Positions 45,023-54,131 of a stretch of 64,000 nucleotides of DNA are shown here, piece after piece. Both the position numbers and the translations under genes were made by a program. The notes under the pieces are model-generated. The model made no database searches. It was not told where the DNA came from and was given only the letters and a program-made list of their open reading frames with translations. Position 1 is the stretch's first letter. Each line of letters opens with the position of its first letter. The DNA is from Aureimonas flava (GTDB taxonomy: Bacteria; Pseudomonadota; Alphaproteobacteria; Rhizobiales; Rhizobiaceae): assembly GCF_003583935.1 (NCBI RefSeq), contig NZ_QYRN01000005.1, positions 248,001 to 312,000 of the forward strand. The letters run 5' to 3'.

Positions 45023-46017
45023 TCGCGATCGCGTTCGTCGCCCTCGCCACGATCGCGCTCGGGGCCCTGACCTATGCGATCCTGGAGCCCCGCCTCCAGG
45101 TCGAGAAGAACGCGCGAAGCCGCCTCGGCCAATACAAGCAGAGCGAGAGCGATGCCCTCGCGAAGCGGCAGGCGCGCGACCGCATGCAGGAGGTGGCCAA
45201 GCGCCGCAAGTCGATCCAGTCGTCCCTGGACGACCTCGACAGCAAGCAGAAGGCCAAGTCCCGCCACGCCCGCAACGCGACGATCGACAGGCGCATCGTC
45301 CAGGCGGGGCTCAAGCTGTCGATGCGCGCCTTCGTGCTCGCCAGCGTCGGGCTCGGCGTCGTGATGGCCCTCGTGGCGCTCGTCTGCGGCGCTCCGCTGC
45401 TGGTGGCCGCCGGCATCGGCATCGTGGGCGGCCTCGGCGTGCCGCGCTGGCTCCTCGGCTTCCTGCGCAAGCGGCGGCAGAAGAAGTTCGTGGACGAGTT
45501 CGCCAATGCCGTGGACGTGGTGGTGCGAGGCATCCGATCCGGCCTGCCCTTGAACGACACGCTGCGCATGGTGGCCGCCGAGACGCCGGAACCCGTCCGC
45601 TCCGAGTTCGCCCGCGTGGTGGAGGGGCTTCAGATGGGCCTCTCGATGACCGAGGCGGTGGAGCGGCTCTACCAGAACATGCCCCTGGCCGAGACCAACT
45701 TCTTCGCGATCGTGGTGTCGATCCAGAGCCAGGCGGGCGGCAATCTCGGCGAGGCCCTGTCCAACCTGTCGCGCGTCCTTCGCGAGCGAAAGCGGATGAA
45801 GGGCAAGATCCAGGCGATGTCCATGGAGGCCAAGGCATCCGGCGCCATCATCGGCGCTCTGCCGTTCATCGTCGGCTTCCTCGTCTACCTCACCTCGCCC
45901 GACTACATCTCGATCCTCTTCACCACCAGCTCGGGCAACCTGGTTCTCGTGTGCGCGGGCATCTGGATGTCGGTCGGCATCGTCGTCATGCGCAACATGA
46001 TCAACTTCGACTTCTGA
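45019..46017 (+). CDS. tadB: pilus inner-membrane platform protein TadB
   Basis: 332 residues. A type II secretion F-type domain (RKKRQKKFVDEFANAVDVVVRGIRSG) lies between membrane helices at both ends; a basic coiled region (about 35-90) follows the first helix. TadB and TadC form the inner-membrane platform worked on by CpaF. tadC lies 56 bp downstream. Confidence 0.94.
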   Translation: MIAIAFVALATIALGALTYAILEPRLQVEKNARSRLGQYKQSESDALAKRQARDRMQEVAKRRKSIQSSLDDLDSKQKAKSRHARNATIDRRIVQAGLKLSMRAFVLASVGLGVVMALVALVCGAPLLVAAGIGIVGGLGVPRWLLGFLRKRRQKKFVDEFANAVDVVVRGIRSGLPLNDTLRMVAAETPEPVRSEFARVVEGLQMGLSMTEAVERLYQNMPLAETNFFAIVVSIQSQAGGNLGEALSNLSRVLRERKRMKGKIQAMSMEAKASGAIIGALPFIVGFLVYLTSPDYISILFTTSSGNLVLVCAGIWMSVGIVVMRNMINFDF

Positions 46018-46073
46018 CGCCGCGCGGTGGCCTCGGCGCCACCCGGACGGCGGCCCTCTAGGATGCAGCGCCC

Positions 46074-47063
46074 ATGGACGCAGTTCTGAGCCTCCTCGGC
46101 CTATCGAGCCAGGCGGCGCTCGGCCTTCTGGTGGCCGTCGCCGTGTTCGCGACCTTCGTCTCGGTGGCGCTGCCGCTGCTGACAGGGCGCGAGATGAAGA
46201 CGCGGATGCGCGCCGTGGCGCTGGAGCGCGAGGAACTGCGCGCGAGAGAGCGCGCGCGCCTGGCGAGCGAGCGCGACTTGGGGCGCGGCCGAGGCCTGCG
46301 CAAGGAGCAGGACGTGTCGTTCGCGGCCCGCGTCGTGGAGCGGCTGGACCTGCGCACCGCGCTGATGGACGAGGCCACGCTGGCCAAGCTGCGCGTGGCG
46401 GGACTGCGCTCGCAGCGGGCCACCACCCTGTTCCTGTTCTGCCGGGTGACCCTGCCGCTCGTGTTCGGTCTGCTGGCTGTCTTCTACATCTTCGGCCTCA
46501 AGCTGATGGCGGGATACACGCTTCCCGTGCGCCTGTTCGTCTGCATCCTGGCGGCCTATGCCGGGTTCTACGCGCCCAACTTCTACGTCAGCAACCGATC
46601 CACCAAGCGCGGCCAGTCGATCAACCGTGCCTGGCCGGACGCTCTGGACCTGCTCCTGATCTGCGTCGAATCCGGCAATTCGATCGAGGCCGCGTTCCGC
46701 CGCGTCGCGGACGAGATCGGCATCCAGTCGATCGAACTGGCGGAGGAACTGGTGCTGGTCTGCGCCGAGCTCTCGTATCTGCCGGAACGGCGCCAGGCCT
46801 ACGAGAACCTCGTCGCCCGCACCGGCATGGAATCGGTGCGCTCCGTCTCCACCGCGCTGATCCAGGCCGAGCGCTATGGCACGCCGCTCGGCGTGGCGCT
46901 GCGCACCATGTCCCAGGAAAGCCGCGACATGCGCATGATGGCGGCCGAGAAGAAGGCCGCCGCGCTGCCTCCCAAGCTCACCGTGCCGATGATCCTGTTC
47001 TTCCTGCCGGTTCTCTTCGCCGTGATCATCGGCCCGGCCGCGATCCAGATCATCAACCGGTGA
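46074..47063 (+). CDS. tadC: pilus inner-membrane platform protein TadC
   Basis: 329 residues. An F-domain core (WPDALDLLLICVESGNSIEAAFRRV) has membrane helices before and after, and the RLFVCILAAYAGFYAPNFYVSN segment is typical of TadC. It completes the inner-membrane complex. The plus-strand run of pilus genes ends here; no tadE/tadF gene follows in this window. Confidence 0.94.
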   Translation: MDAVLSLLGLSSQAALGLLVAVAVFATFVSVALPLLTGREMKTRMRAVALEREELRARERARLASERDLGRGRGLRKEQDVSFAARVVERLDLRTALMDEATLAKLRVAGLRSQRATTLFLFCRVTLPLVFGLLAVFYIFGLKLMAGYTLPVRLFVCILAAYAGFYAPNFYVSNRSTKRGQSINRAWPDALDLLLICVESGNSIEAAFRRVADEIGIQSIELAEELVLVCAELSYLPERRQAYENLVARTGMESVRSVSTALIQAERYGTPLGVALRTMSQESRDMRMMAAEKKAAALPPKLTVPMILFFLPVLFAVIIGPAAIQIINR

Positions 47064-47212
47064 AGCGATGACCCTGGAGGATGCGGGTGTGGCCGGTCCT
47101 ACGCCGGCCGATCCGTGACGTCCGGACGCAAAGGATGCGTCGCGACGTCGCCCGTTCGCGTAGCGTTCGCTAGGCGGACGGCCGCGCCTCCATTCAGGCG
47201 GCGGGGCGTGCG

Positions 47213-48097
47213 TCAGCCGCGGTCCTCGGCGGCGAGTTCGGACCAGGTGTTCTTCTGCGACAGCATCTGGCGCAGATAGACGACGTTGGCCTTGGCCTCC
47301 TCGGGGCTGAGAACGGCCGAGGCGGTGCGCTCGGCCTCGTCGAACCGCCCCTGCAGGCCCATCACCAGCGCCAGGTTCTGGCGCACGCGGGCGTCGGCGC
47401 CGGGCTGGGCCACGGCGCGCGAGAGGTAGCTCTCGGCCTTCGGCAGATCGTTGGCCAGAAGGTAGGACATGCCGAGGTTCGACAGGATCGAGGGCTCGCT
47501 CGGCTGGATCACCAGCGCCTTCTCGTAGAGGACGCGCGCCTTCTGGGGCTGGCCGAGCTGGTCGAGGATGGCGCCTTCGGCCGAAAGGAGGCGCCAGTCG
47601 GGGCGGTCCGGCGTCTGGGCGCGGCGCACGGTCTCCAGCGCCTTGGGCAGATCGCCGGCGGCGGCCAGCGCCTTTCCGTAGGCCGACAGGACGTCGCGGT
47701 CGTTGGGATGGGCGATCGCCATCTGCTGCATCACAGCGAGCGACTGATCGTTGCGGCCGGTCATCTGGAGCGCCGAGGCGAAGGCGAGGCCGTTGTCCTT
47801 GTCCTTCGGGTTGCCGTCGTAGCGCGCGCCGTAGGCCCGGACCGCGCCGGCCAGTTCCTCGGCCGACATCTCGGACAGCGGCTTCTCGCCGCGCAGGGCG
47901 GTGGCCGAGGCGGACGCCGCAGGGGAGGGGCCGATCGACCCTGTGTGCATGCGCGAGGTCTGGTTGCAGCCGGCCAGCGCCGCCAGCGCGGCCAGGCCCC
48001 CGGCGAGCGCCGCCCGCCTTGCGCGAAGCGCCGGCCGGGCGTAGGCCCCTTCGTGAAGCGAGGCGGCGGACCGGCTGAAAGGTTCGATGGCGCGCAT
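47213..48097 (-). CDS. tadD: TadD-like TPR lipoprotein
   Basis: 294 residues. A lipobox LAALAGC (near residue 44, after an unusually long N-terminus) and a TPR array with DVLSAYGKALAAAGDLPKALETV, RVLYEKALVIQPSEPSILSNLGMSYL and VRQNLALVMGLQGRFDEAE. TadD is a pilotin-like Tad protein. It is convergent with tadC, 149 bp away. ATG 48097 was chosen; a later start just before the signal sequence would shorten the long N-terminus. Confidence 0.88.
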   Translation of the reverse strand: MRAIEPFSRSAASLHEGAYARPALRARRAALAGGLAALAALAGCNQTSRMHTGSIGPSPAASASATALRGEKPLSEMSAEELAGAVRAYGARYDGNPKDKDNGLAFASALQMTGRNDQSLAVMQQMAIAHPNDRDVLSAYGKALAAAGDLPKALETVRRAQTPDRPDWRLLSAEGAILDQLGQPQKARVLYEKALVIQPSEPSILSNLGMSYLLANDLPKAESYLSRAVAQPGADARVRQNLALVMGLQGRFDEAERTASAVLSPEEAKANVVYLRQMLSQKNTWSELAAEDRG

Positions 48098-48196
48098 GGG
48101 TCCCGATCCGGCTGTGCAGTCTGTCGCCAAGCCATAAATCGTTAACCTTACCGCTCCCTTAATCCTTCGGAGCGCGCCACGAGGAACCCATCGCCC

Positions 48197-49579
48197 ATGA
48201 CATCCCGCCTCCTGCCCCCGGGTTCCGCCGCACGCCCCGTCCACCTCGCGGGCGAGGGCGACACCGCCGCGCTGCCGGAGGCGCTCGGGTCCTGGGCCCG
48301 CGCGACGGGCTGGAAGGGCGGAGCGGGCAGCGTCCTTCTCGCGCCGGGCGCCGACGGGGCGCTCGCCTCGGCCGCGCTCGGCCTCGGCGCACCCGGCGCC
48401 GGCGCGGCGGAGCGGTCGCTGCTCACCGGCGCGCTGGCGACCGGCCTGCCGGCCGGCGACTGGGCCTTGGCCGCCGGCCACGGGCTGGACCCGGATCTGG
48501 CGGCGCTCGGCTTCCTGCTCGGCGCCTATCGCTTCGACCGCTACCGGTCCAAGGCCGCCGACGACGGGCCGCGGCTGGCGCTGCCCGAGGGTGCCGACGA
48601 GGCGCGCGTGCGCCTGGAGGCGGCCGCCGCCGCGCTGGTGCGCGACCTCGTCAACACGCCCGCCAACGATCTCGGGCCGGACGGGATCGAGGCGGCCGCG
48701 CGGGCGCTGGCGCGCGAATACGGGGCGAGTGTCTCGGTGACGGCGGGCGACGAGCTTCTGTCCGCCGGCTTCCCGATGATCCACGCCGTGGGCCGTGCGA
48801 GCGCGGTGGCTCCACGCCTGATCGACATCGGCTGGGGTCCGGAGGACGCGCCCCGCGTGACGCTGGTGGGTAAGGGCGTCGCCTTCGATACCGGCGGTCT
48901 CGACATCAAGCCCGCGTCCGGCATGCTCCTGATGAAGAAGGACATGGGCGGCGCGGCCAACGTGCTCGGGCTTGCCCGCATCGTGATGGGCGAGGGGCTG
49001 CGGGTGCGCCTGCGCGTGCTGATCCCGGCGGTCGAGAACGCCATCGCCGGCAACGCCTTCCGGCCCGGCGACGTGCTGCCGAGCCGCAACGGCAAGACGG
49101 TGGAGATCGGCAACACGGACGCGGAAGGGCGGTTGATCCTCGCCGACGCCCTGAGCCTTGCCGACGAGGAGGCGCCCGAGATCCTGGTCGACATGGCGAC
49201 GCTCACGGGGGCCGCGCGCGTCGCGCTGGGCCCGGACCTGCCGCCCTTCTTCACCGACGACGAGGGTTTCGCGGCCGAGCTCGCGGCCGCGGCGTCCGCC
49301 GTTCACGACCCGCTCTGGCGCCTGCCTCTCTGGAAGCCCTACGCGCGGAACCTCGCCTCCAAGATCGCCGACGTCAACAACGTGACGGCCGACGGGTTCG
49401 CCGGGTCGGTCACCGCGGCGCTGTTCCTGCAGGGCTTCGTCGCCCGGGCGAAGACCTGGGCGCATCTCGACGTCTACGGATGGCGCCCGCAGGCGGGGCC
49501 GACCGGCCCGGCCGGCGGCGAGGCGCAGGGCATCCGCGCGCTCGCCAGGGTGCTGCGGGCGCGCTATCCGGCTTCTTGA
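48197..49579 (+). CDS. M17-family leucyl aminopeptidase
   Basis: 460 residues. The catalytic metal motifs are VGKGVAFDTGGLDIKP, MKKDMGGAA and NTDAEGRLIL. It hydrolyses N-terminal residues of peptides in the cytosol. The N-terminal domain is Ala/Gly-rich and shorter than in PepA. It is divergent from tadD; the next genes are a MarR-like regulator and an NlpC/P60 hydrolase, and the three run in the same direction. Confidence 0.9.
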   Translation: MTSRLLPPGSAARPVHLAGEGDTAALPEALGSWARATGWKGGAGSVLLAPGADGALASAALGLGAPGAGAAERSLLTGALATGLPAGDWALAAGHGLDPDLAALGFLLGAYRFDRYRSKAADDGPRLALPEGADEARVRLEAAAAALVRDLVNTPANDLGPDGIEAAARALAREYGASVSVTAGDELLSAGFPMIHAVGRASAVAPRLIDIGWGPEDAPRVTLVGKGVAFDTGGLDIKPASGMLLMKKDMGGAANVLGLARIVMGEGLRVRLRVLIPAVENAIAGNAFRPGDVLPSRNGKTVEIGNTDAEGRLILADALSLADEEAPEILVDMATLTGAARVALGPDLPPFFTDDEGFAAELAAAASAVHDPLWRLPLWKPYARNLASKIADVNNVTADGFAGSVTAALFLQGFVARAKTWAHLDVYGWRPQAGPTGPAGGEAQGIRALARVLRARYPAS

Positions 49580-49651
49580 AACGGCCTCAATCCCCATGTC
49601 CTGTGACCGGACCGGTTCCGAAACGAGAGCCGGATTCGGTGGGGACCGGGG

Positions 49652-50002
49652 ATGGCGATCGAGATCCGCCCGGCGCAGGCACTGCGCCTGCTGCACGGCA
49701 ACGCATTGAAGCAGACGCACGAGGCGGGACCGGATCTGACGACCCGCCAGACCGCGATCCTCCTGACCGTCTATCTGGAGCCGCCGCCCCATACGGTGCG
49801 TGGGCTGGCCGAGAAGCTGAAGGTCACCAAGCCCGTGGTGACGCGCGCCCTCGACACGATGGGGCGGCTCAACCTCCTGGAGCGCCGGCGCGATCCGCAG
49901 GACCTGCGCAACGTGCTCGTGCGCCGCACGGTGGAGGGCAGCCTCTTCGTGTCGCAGATGGCCGACCGGCTGGTGGACGAGGCAGGCGGGCTCGCCCGAT
50001 GA
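49652..50002 (+). CDS. MarR-family winged-helix protein
   Basis: 116 residues, short for MarR (normally about 140). The winged helix is intact: LTTRQTAILLTVYLEPPPHTVRGLAEKLKVTKPVVTRALDTMGRLNLLERRRD. Dimerisation helices at both ends are trimmed. Its stop overlaps the start of the hydrolase gene by 4 bp (ATGA), so it may control that gene or act with it. Target unknown. Confidence 0.82.
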   Translation: MAIEIRPAQALRLLHGNALKQTHEAGPDLTTRQTAILLTVYLEPPPHTVRGLAEKLKVTKPVVTRALDTMGRLNLLERRRDPQDLRNVLVRRTVEGSLFVSQMADRLVDEAGGLAR

Positions 50003-50862
50003 CGGTGGCGCTGGACCGCCGCATCCACGCCGCGCGCCCGGACCTTGCCGACGAGCGGCTGCGCGGGCGCGTCGAGGCCGACCGCTTCGTGCGCGGCGAG
50101 CCCGCTCACGTCGACGCGCCGCTGGCCGACCTGCGCCGCCATCCCTCGCCCGACGCCCCGCTGGAGACGCAGTCCCTGCACGGAGAGTCGGTGACGATCT
50201 TCGAGGAGACGCCGGAGGGCTGGTGCTGGGTGCAGCTCGAGCGCGACCGCTATGTCGGCTGGATGCCGGCCGCGGCGATCCTCGCGGGGCCGCCGCCGGA
50301 GGCGACCCACCGGGTGCGCGTGCCCCGGACCTTCGTCTTCCCGGGCCCGGACATCAAGCGCCCGCCGATGCGCGAGCTGACGCTGGGCGCGCGCGTCAGC
50401 GTCCGTGCCGAGGCCGAGGACCACAACGCCACCTATGCGCTGATGCTGCCCTTCGGCGCGGTCGTGGTGCAGCATCTCGAACCCGCCGATGTCCGCACCG
50501 CCGATTTCGTTTCGGTGGCGGAAGAGTTGCGGGGGGTGCCCTACCTATGGGGCGGCAAGTCGGCTTCGGGCATCGACTGCTCGGGCCTCGTGCAACTAGC
50601 CTTGAGCTTTGCGGGCATCGAGGCGCCGCGCGACACCGATCTTCAGGCCGCGTCGCTGGGGCGTCCCCTCCGGGCGGACGAGCCCTTGCAGCGAGGCGAC
50701 CTCGTGTTCTGGCGCGGCCATGTCGGGGTGATGCTGGACGGGGAGACGCTGCTCCACGCCAACGCCCACCACATGATGACGGCGGCCGAACCGCTGGCCG
50801 AGGCCGAGCGGCGGGCGCTCGCCAAGGGCTCGCCCGTGACGGTGCGGCGGCGCCTCGGCTAA
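49999..50862 (+). CDS. NlpC/P60-family peptidoglycan hydrolase with SH3-like domain
   Basis: 287 residues. An SH3-like part (about 50-125) with TPEGWCWVQLERDRYVGWMP is followed by the NlpC/P60 domain with catalytic Cys in GIDCSGLVQ and His in RGHVGVMLD, and HANAHHM as the third polar site. The likely activity is D-gamma-glutamyl-L-diamino acid endopeptidase on cell-wall peptides. There is no signal peptide, so a role in recycling is possible, as in the YkfC type. Coupled to the MarR-like gene. Confidence 0.9.
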   Translation: MTVALDRRIHAARPDLADERLRGRVEADRFVRGEPAHVDAPLADLRRHPSPDAPLETQSLHGESVTIFEETPEGWCWVQLERDRYVGWMPAAAILAGPPPEATHRVRVPRTFVFPGPDIKRPPMRELTLGARVSVRAEAEDHNATYALMLPFGAVVVQHLEPADVRTADFVSVAEELRGVPYLWGGKSASGIDCSGLVQLALSFAGIEAPRDTDLQAASLGRPLRADEPLQRGDLVFWRGHVGVMLDGETLLHANAHHMMTAAEPLAEAERRALAKGSPVTVRRRLG

Positions 50863-50866
50863 GGCG

Positions 50867-51808
50867 TCAGTAGCCGGCGCCGCGATCCACCACGTTGCCG
50901 AGCGCCTCGCCGCGCCGGTGCGCCGCGATCTGCGACATGATGATCGGTGCGAGCGCCGCCGGATCGGACGAGGCGGCGGCGTGCGGCGTCACGAACACGC
51001 GGGGATGGCGCCAGAGCGGGCTGTCCGGGGCGAGCGGCTCGCGCTCGAACACGTCGAGCGAAGCCTCCATCAGGCGCCCGTCGTTCAGCGCGCGCAGGAT
51101 GGCGGAATCCTTCTGGAGGCCACCGCGCCCCGCGTTCACCAGCGAGGGCGTGCCGAGCGGCGTCTCCCGCTTCAACCGCGACAGGAAGCCGTCGTCGATC
51201 ATGCCCCGCGTTTCCGCGGTGAGCGGCAGGAGCACGACCAGGATGTCCGCCCGCGACAGCACGGCGTCGAGCCCGGCCTCGCCGTGGAAGCACTCGACGC
51301 CTTCGACCGTCTTCGGGCGGCGGCTCCAGCCCGAGACGCGGAAACCGAGGGTCCCGAGCTTGGATGCGGCGTCGCGGCCGAGTTCGCCGAGCCCGAGCAC
51401 GCCGACCTCGATCTCGGACGCCGCCGGCTGGCGCCGCTCGTTCCAGATCCGCGCCGCCTGCTGCGCGCGGTAGGTCATGCCGCGCCGGTGGTGGTCGAGC
51501 ACCCGCCACACGACGTATTCGCTCATGCGGTGGGTCAGGTCGTCGGCCACGATGCGCAGGATCGGCACGTCCGGCAGCGTCTTGTCCTGCAGGATGTGAT
51601 CGACGCCGGCGCCGAGCGAGAACACGGCGCGCAGGTTCGGCAGGTTCGACAGCACGCCGGGCGGCTGCCGCCAGACCACGGCGTAGTCGATGCTCTCGTC
51701 GGCCGCGCTGGCGGGACGCAGCACCACCGTTTCGCCGGGCGCGGCCGCCAGGAGGGCCTCCATCCAGCGCGTGGCGTCGAAACCGGTGACGGAAAGGAGG
51801 ATGCTCAA
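50867..51808 (-). CDS. ghrA: glyoxylate/hydroxypyruvate reductase (GhrA-type D-2-hydroxyacid dehydrogenase)
   Basis: 313 residues. NAD(P)-binding GVLGLGELGRDAASKLG, catalytic Arg in NAGRGGL, Glu in DVFEREPLAPD and His in TPHAAASS are all present. Members reduce glyoxylate or hydroxypyruvate. The start overlaps the Nudix gene's stop by 4 bp, tying it to the yej run; a functional link is not known. It converges on the NlpC/P60 gene 4 bp away. Confidence 0.9.
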   Translation of the reverse strand: MSILLSVTGFDATRWMEALLAAAPGETVVLRPASAADESIDYAVVWRQPPGVLSNLPNLRAVFSLGAGVDHILQDKTLPDVPILRIVADDLTHRMSEYVVWRVLDHHRRGMTYRAQQAARIWNERRQPAASEIEVGVLGLGELGRDAASKLGTLGFRVSGWSRRPKTVEGVECFHGEAGLDAVLSRADILVVLLPLTAETRGMIDDGFLSRLKRETPLGTPSLVNAGRGGLQKDSAILRALNDGRLMEASLDVFEREPLAPDSPLWRHPRVFVTPHAAASSDPAALAPIIMSQIAAHRRGEALGNVVDRGAGY

Positions 51809-52464
51809 GAGACGGGGTCCGTTTGGATCGAATCGGCGAGAAGCGCGGCATGGGCACGGCCGTGGCGCGCGAACCAGTGCGTCGCGCAGACCAGGAACCC
51901 GTTCTGCACGGCGCCCCGGTCCACCGCGTCCAGCAGCGCGTCGAAGGGGGCGGGGATGGCGAGGATGTCCTCGTCCTCGTCGGCCTTGCCGCCCCGGCCG
52001 GTGAGGTGCGCGGTATCGACGATGGCCAGGAACACCATCGCCAGTTCGTCGGTGAGCCCGGGCGTCGACAGGACGGAGAAGCAGTGCGCCACCGCGCGCG
52101 GCCGGAGACCCGTCTCCTCCTCCAGTTCGCGCGCGGCGCCGGCGGCGGGGTCCTCGCCCTCGTCGATGCCGCCGGCCGGCAGCTCCAGCGGCGCGGCGTG
52201 AGGCGTCGCGAGCGCGGCGCCGACGCGGAACTGGCGGATCACGACGATCGCGTCCCGCGCCGGATCGTAGGGGATCACCACGGCGCAGCGCCCGCCGCGC
52301 ACGATCTCGCGCCGCACCCGCCCGCGCCGCGCCTCGGCCAGCGGCGCGTGGGTCAGCGTGAGCACGTCGAGCGGGCGGAACCCGTCGAACACGCGCCGCT
52401 CCTCGCTGACGGAGAAGTCGAGCGGCTGGTCCTCCAACCGCGCGCGGTAGGTCGGGGCGCTCAC
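51805..52464 (-). CDS. Nudix hydrolase (ADP-ribose/sugar-nucleotide pyrophosphatase type)
   Basis: 219 residues. The Nudix box is GGIDEGEDPAAGAARELEEETG (about residues 97-118). The surrounding LPAGGIDEGE and VLSTPGLTDELAMVFLA fit the ADP-ribose pyrophosphatase subgroup. It hydrolyses nucleoside diphosphate derivatives. It overlaps yejF upstream and ghrA downstream by 4 bp each, so all three are translationally coupled. Confidence 0.9.
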   Translation of the reverse strand: MSAPTYRARLEDQPLDFSVSEERRVFDGFRPLDVLTLTHAPLAEARRGRVRREIVRGGRCAVVIPYDPARDAIVVIRQFRVGAALATPHAAPLELPAGGIDEGEDPAAGAARELEEETGLRPRAVAHCFSVLSTPGLTDELAMVFLAIVDTAHLTGRGGKADEDEDILAIPAPFDALLDAVDRGAVQNGFLVCATHWFARHGRAHAALLADSIQTDPVS

Positions 52465-54116
52465 TGGGCGACGTCCGCCGCGCCGGCCGCCTCGATGCGG
52501 AAGGCGGCGGCCATCAGGGCCTTGGTGTAGTCGGTCTTCGGGCGCTCGAAGATCTCCTCCGAGGGGCCGCGCTCCACCACCTGGCCGCCGCGCATCACGA
52601 TCACCTCGTTGGCGAGCGCGCGCACGACCTTGAGGTCGTGGCTGATGAAGAGATAGGCGAGGTCGTGCTTGCGCTGAAGGTCGCGCAGGAGATCGACCAC
52701 CTGCGCCTGCACGCTCATGTCGAGCGCCGAGGTCGGCTCGTCCAGCATCACGAAGCGCGGGTTGAGCACCATGGCGCGGGCGATGGCGACGCGCTGGCGC
52801 TGGCCGCCGGAGAACTCGTGCGGGTAGCGGAAGCGCGTCGCGGGATCGAGGCCGACCTCCTCGAGCGCGGAGACGACGCGCGCGTCCCGCTCCGCCTTCG
52901 AGAGCTTCGGCTGATGCACCTGCAGGCCTTCCGCCACGATGTCGGCGATGGGCATGCGGGGGCTGAGCGAGCCGTAGGGGTCCTGGAACACGATCTGGAT
53001 GCGGTCGCGCCAGTCGCGCATCTCGCGCGACGACTTGGTGTCGATCCGTGTCCCGTCGAAGCGGATCTCGCCCTCGCTCGCGATCATCCGGCAGAGCGCG
53101 AGGCCGAGCGTCGTCTTGCCCGAGCCGGATTCGCCGACGACGCCGACCGTCTGACCGGCGCGCACGGCGACGTCGATCCCGTTCACCGCCTTCACATGGT
53201 CGCTCACGCGCCGCATGAGGCCCGTGCGCACGGGAAACCAGACCTTCACGCCCCGGCCTTCCATGACGAGCGGCGCGTTGGCGTTGGCGGCCGGCGGGCG
53301 TCCCTTCGGCTCGGCCGCCAGAAGGTGCTTGGTGTAGGCGTGCTGCGGGTTGGCGAAGATCTCCGCCGTCGGTCCGGTCTCGACGATCTCGCCGCGATAC
53401 ATCACGCAGACCCGGTCGGCGATGCGCCGGACGATGCCGAGGTCGTGGGTGATGAAGAGGAGGCCCATGTCCCGCTCGGCCTGGAGCCGTTTCAGGAGCT
53501 CGAGAATCTGCGCCTGCACCGTCACGTCGAGCGCGGTGGTCGGCTCGTCGGCGATCAGGAGGTCCGGCTCGTTGGCGAGCGCCATGGCGATCATTACGCG
53601 CTGCCGCTGGCCGCCCGACAGCTGGTGCGGATAGGAGCCGAGCCGCTTCTCGGGCTCGCGGATGCCGACCTGATGGAGCAGCTCGAGGGTGCGCTCGCGC
53701 GCGGCCCTGTCGGACAGGCCGCGATGGATCTTCATCACCTCGCCGATCTGGCGCTCGATCGTGTGGAGCGGATTGAGCGAACTCATCGGCTCCTGGAAGA
53801 TCATCGAGATCTTGTTGCCGCGCACGCCGCGCAGCGCCTTGTCGTCGGCGGCGATGAGATCCTTCCCCTGGAAGACCACGGCGCCGCCGGGATGGCTGGC
53901 GGACGGATAGGGGAGGAGCTTGAGGATCGACAGCGCCGAGACCGACTTGCCCGACCCTGATTCGCCGACGAGCGCCACCGTCTCGCCCTTGTGGATCGCA
54001 AAGGACACGCCTTTGACGGCAAGGCTCGTCTCGCCGTTCTGGTGGAAGGCGACCTTCAGGTCGCGGACGTCGAGAAGCGGTGCGCCGGCGTCGGGGCGGG
54101 GGGCGATCTGGCTCAA
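52461..54116 (-). CDS. yejF: peptide ABC transporter, double ATP-binding protein YejF
   Basis: 551 residues with two complete ATPase domains. The first has [16 protein letters not shown] and [11 protein letters not shown]; the second has [17 protein letters not shown] and [11 protein letters not shown]. This is the YejF form that drives YejBE, the peptide importer also used by microcin C. It is cut off from yejE by a cation-transporter gene, 15 bp upstream; its own stop overlaps the Nudix gene. Confidence 0.94.
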   Translation of the reverse strand: MSQIAPRPDAGAPLLDVRDLKVAFHQNGETSLAVKGVSFAIHKGETVALVGESGSGKSVSALSILKLLPYPSASHPGGAVVFQGKDLIAADDKALRGVRGNKISMIFQEPMSSLNPLHTIERQIGEVMKIHRGLSDRAARERTLELLHQVGIREPEKRLGSYPHQLSGGQRQRVMIAMALANEPDLLIADEPTTALDVTVQAQILELLKRLQAERDMGLLFITHDLGIVRRIADRVCVMYRGEIVETGPTAEIFANPQHAYTKHLLAAEPKGRPPAANANAPLVMEGRGVKVWFPVRTGLMRRVSDHVKAVNGIDVAVRAGQTVGVVGESGSGKTTLGLALCRMIASEGEIRFDGTRIDTKSSREMRDWRDRIQIVFQDPYGSLSPRMPIADIVAEGLQVHQPKLSKAERDARVVSALEEVGLDPATRFRYPHEFSGGQRQRVAIARAMVLNPRFVMLDEPTSALDMSVQAQVVDLLRDLQRKHDLAYLFISHDLKVVRALANEVIVMRGGQVVERGPSEEIFERPKTDYTKALMAAAFRIEAAGAADVAQ

Positions 54117-54131
54117 GCGGCTCTCATCCTC

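Noticed and set aside
47064-47212. Small gene or RNA between tadC and tadD
   Set aside because: It holds a GGCCGG/CCGGCC hairpin but no T-run, no coding frame of merit and no recognisable RNA.
48142-48162. CtrA site between tadD and the aminopeptidase gene
   Set aside because: Two TTAA boxes are 13 bases apart; this does not fit TTAA-N7-TTAA.
47213-49792. A long minus-strand protein reaching past 48097
   Set aside because: Beyond the TadD start it is the antisense reading of the aminopeptidase gene, which has intact M17 motifs on the plus strand.
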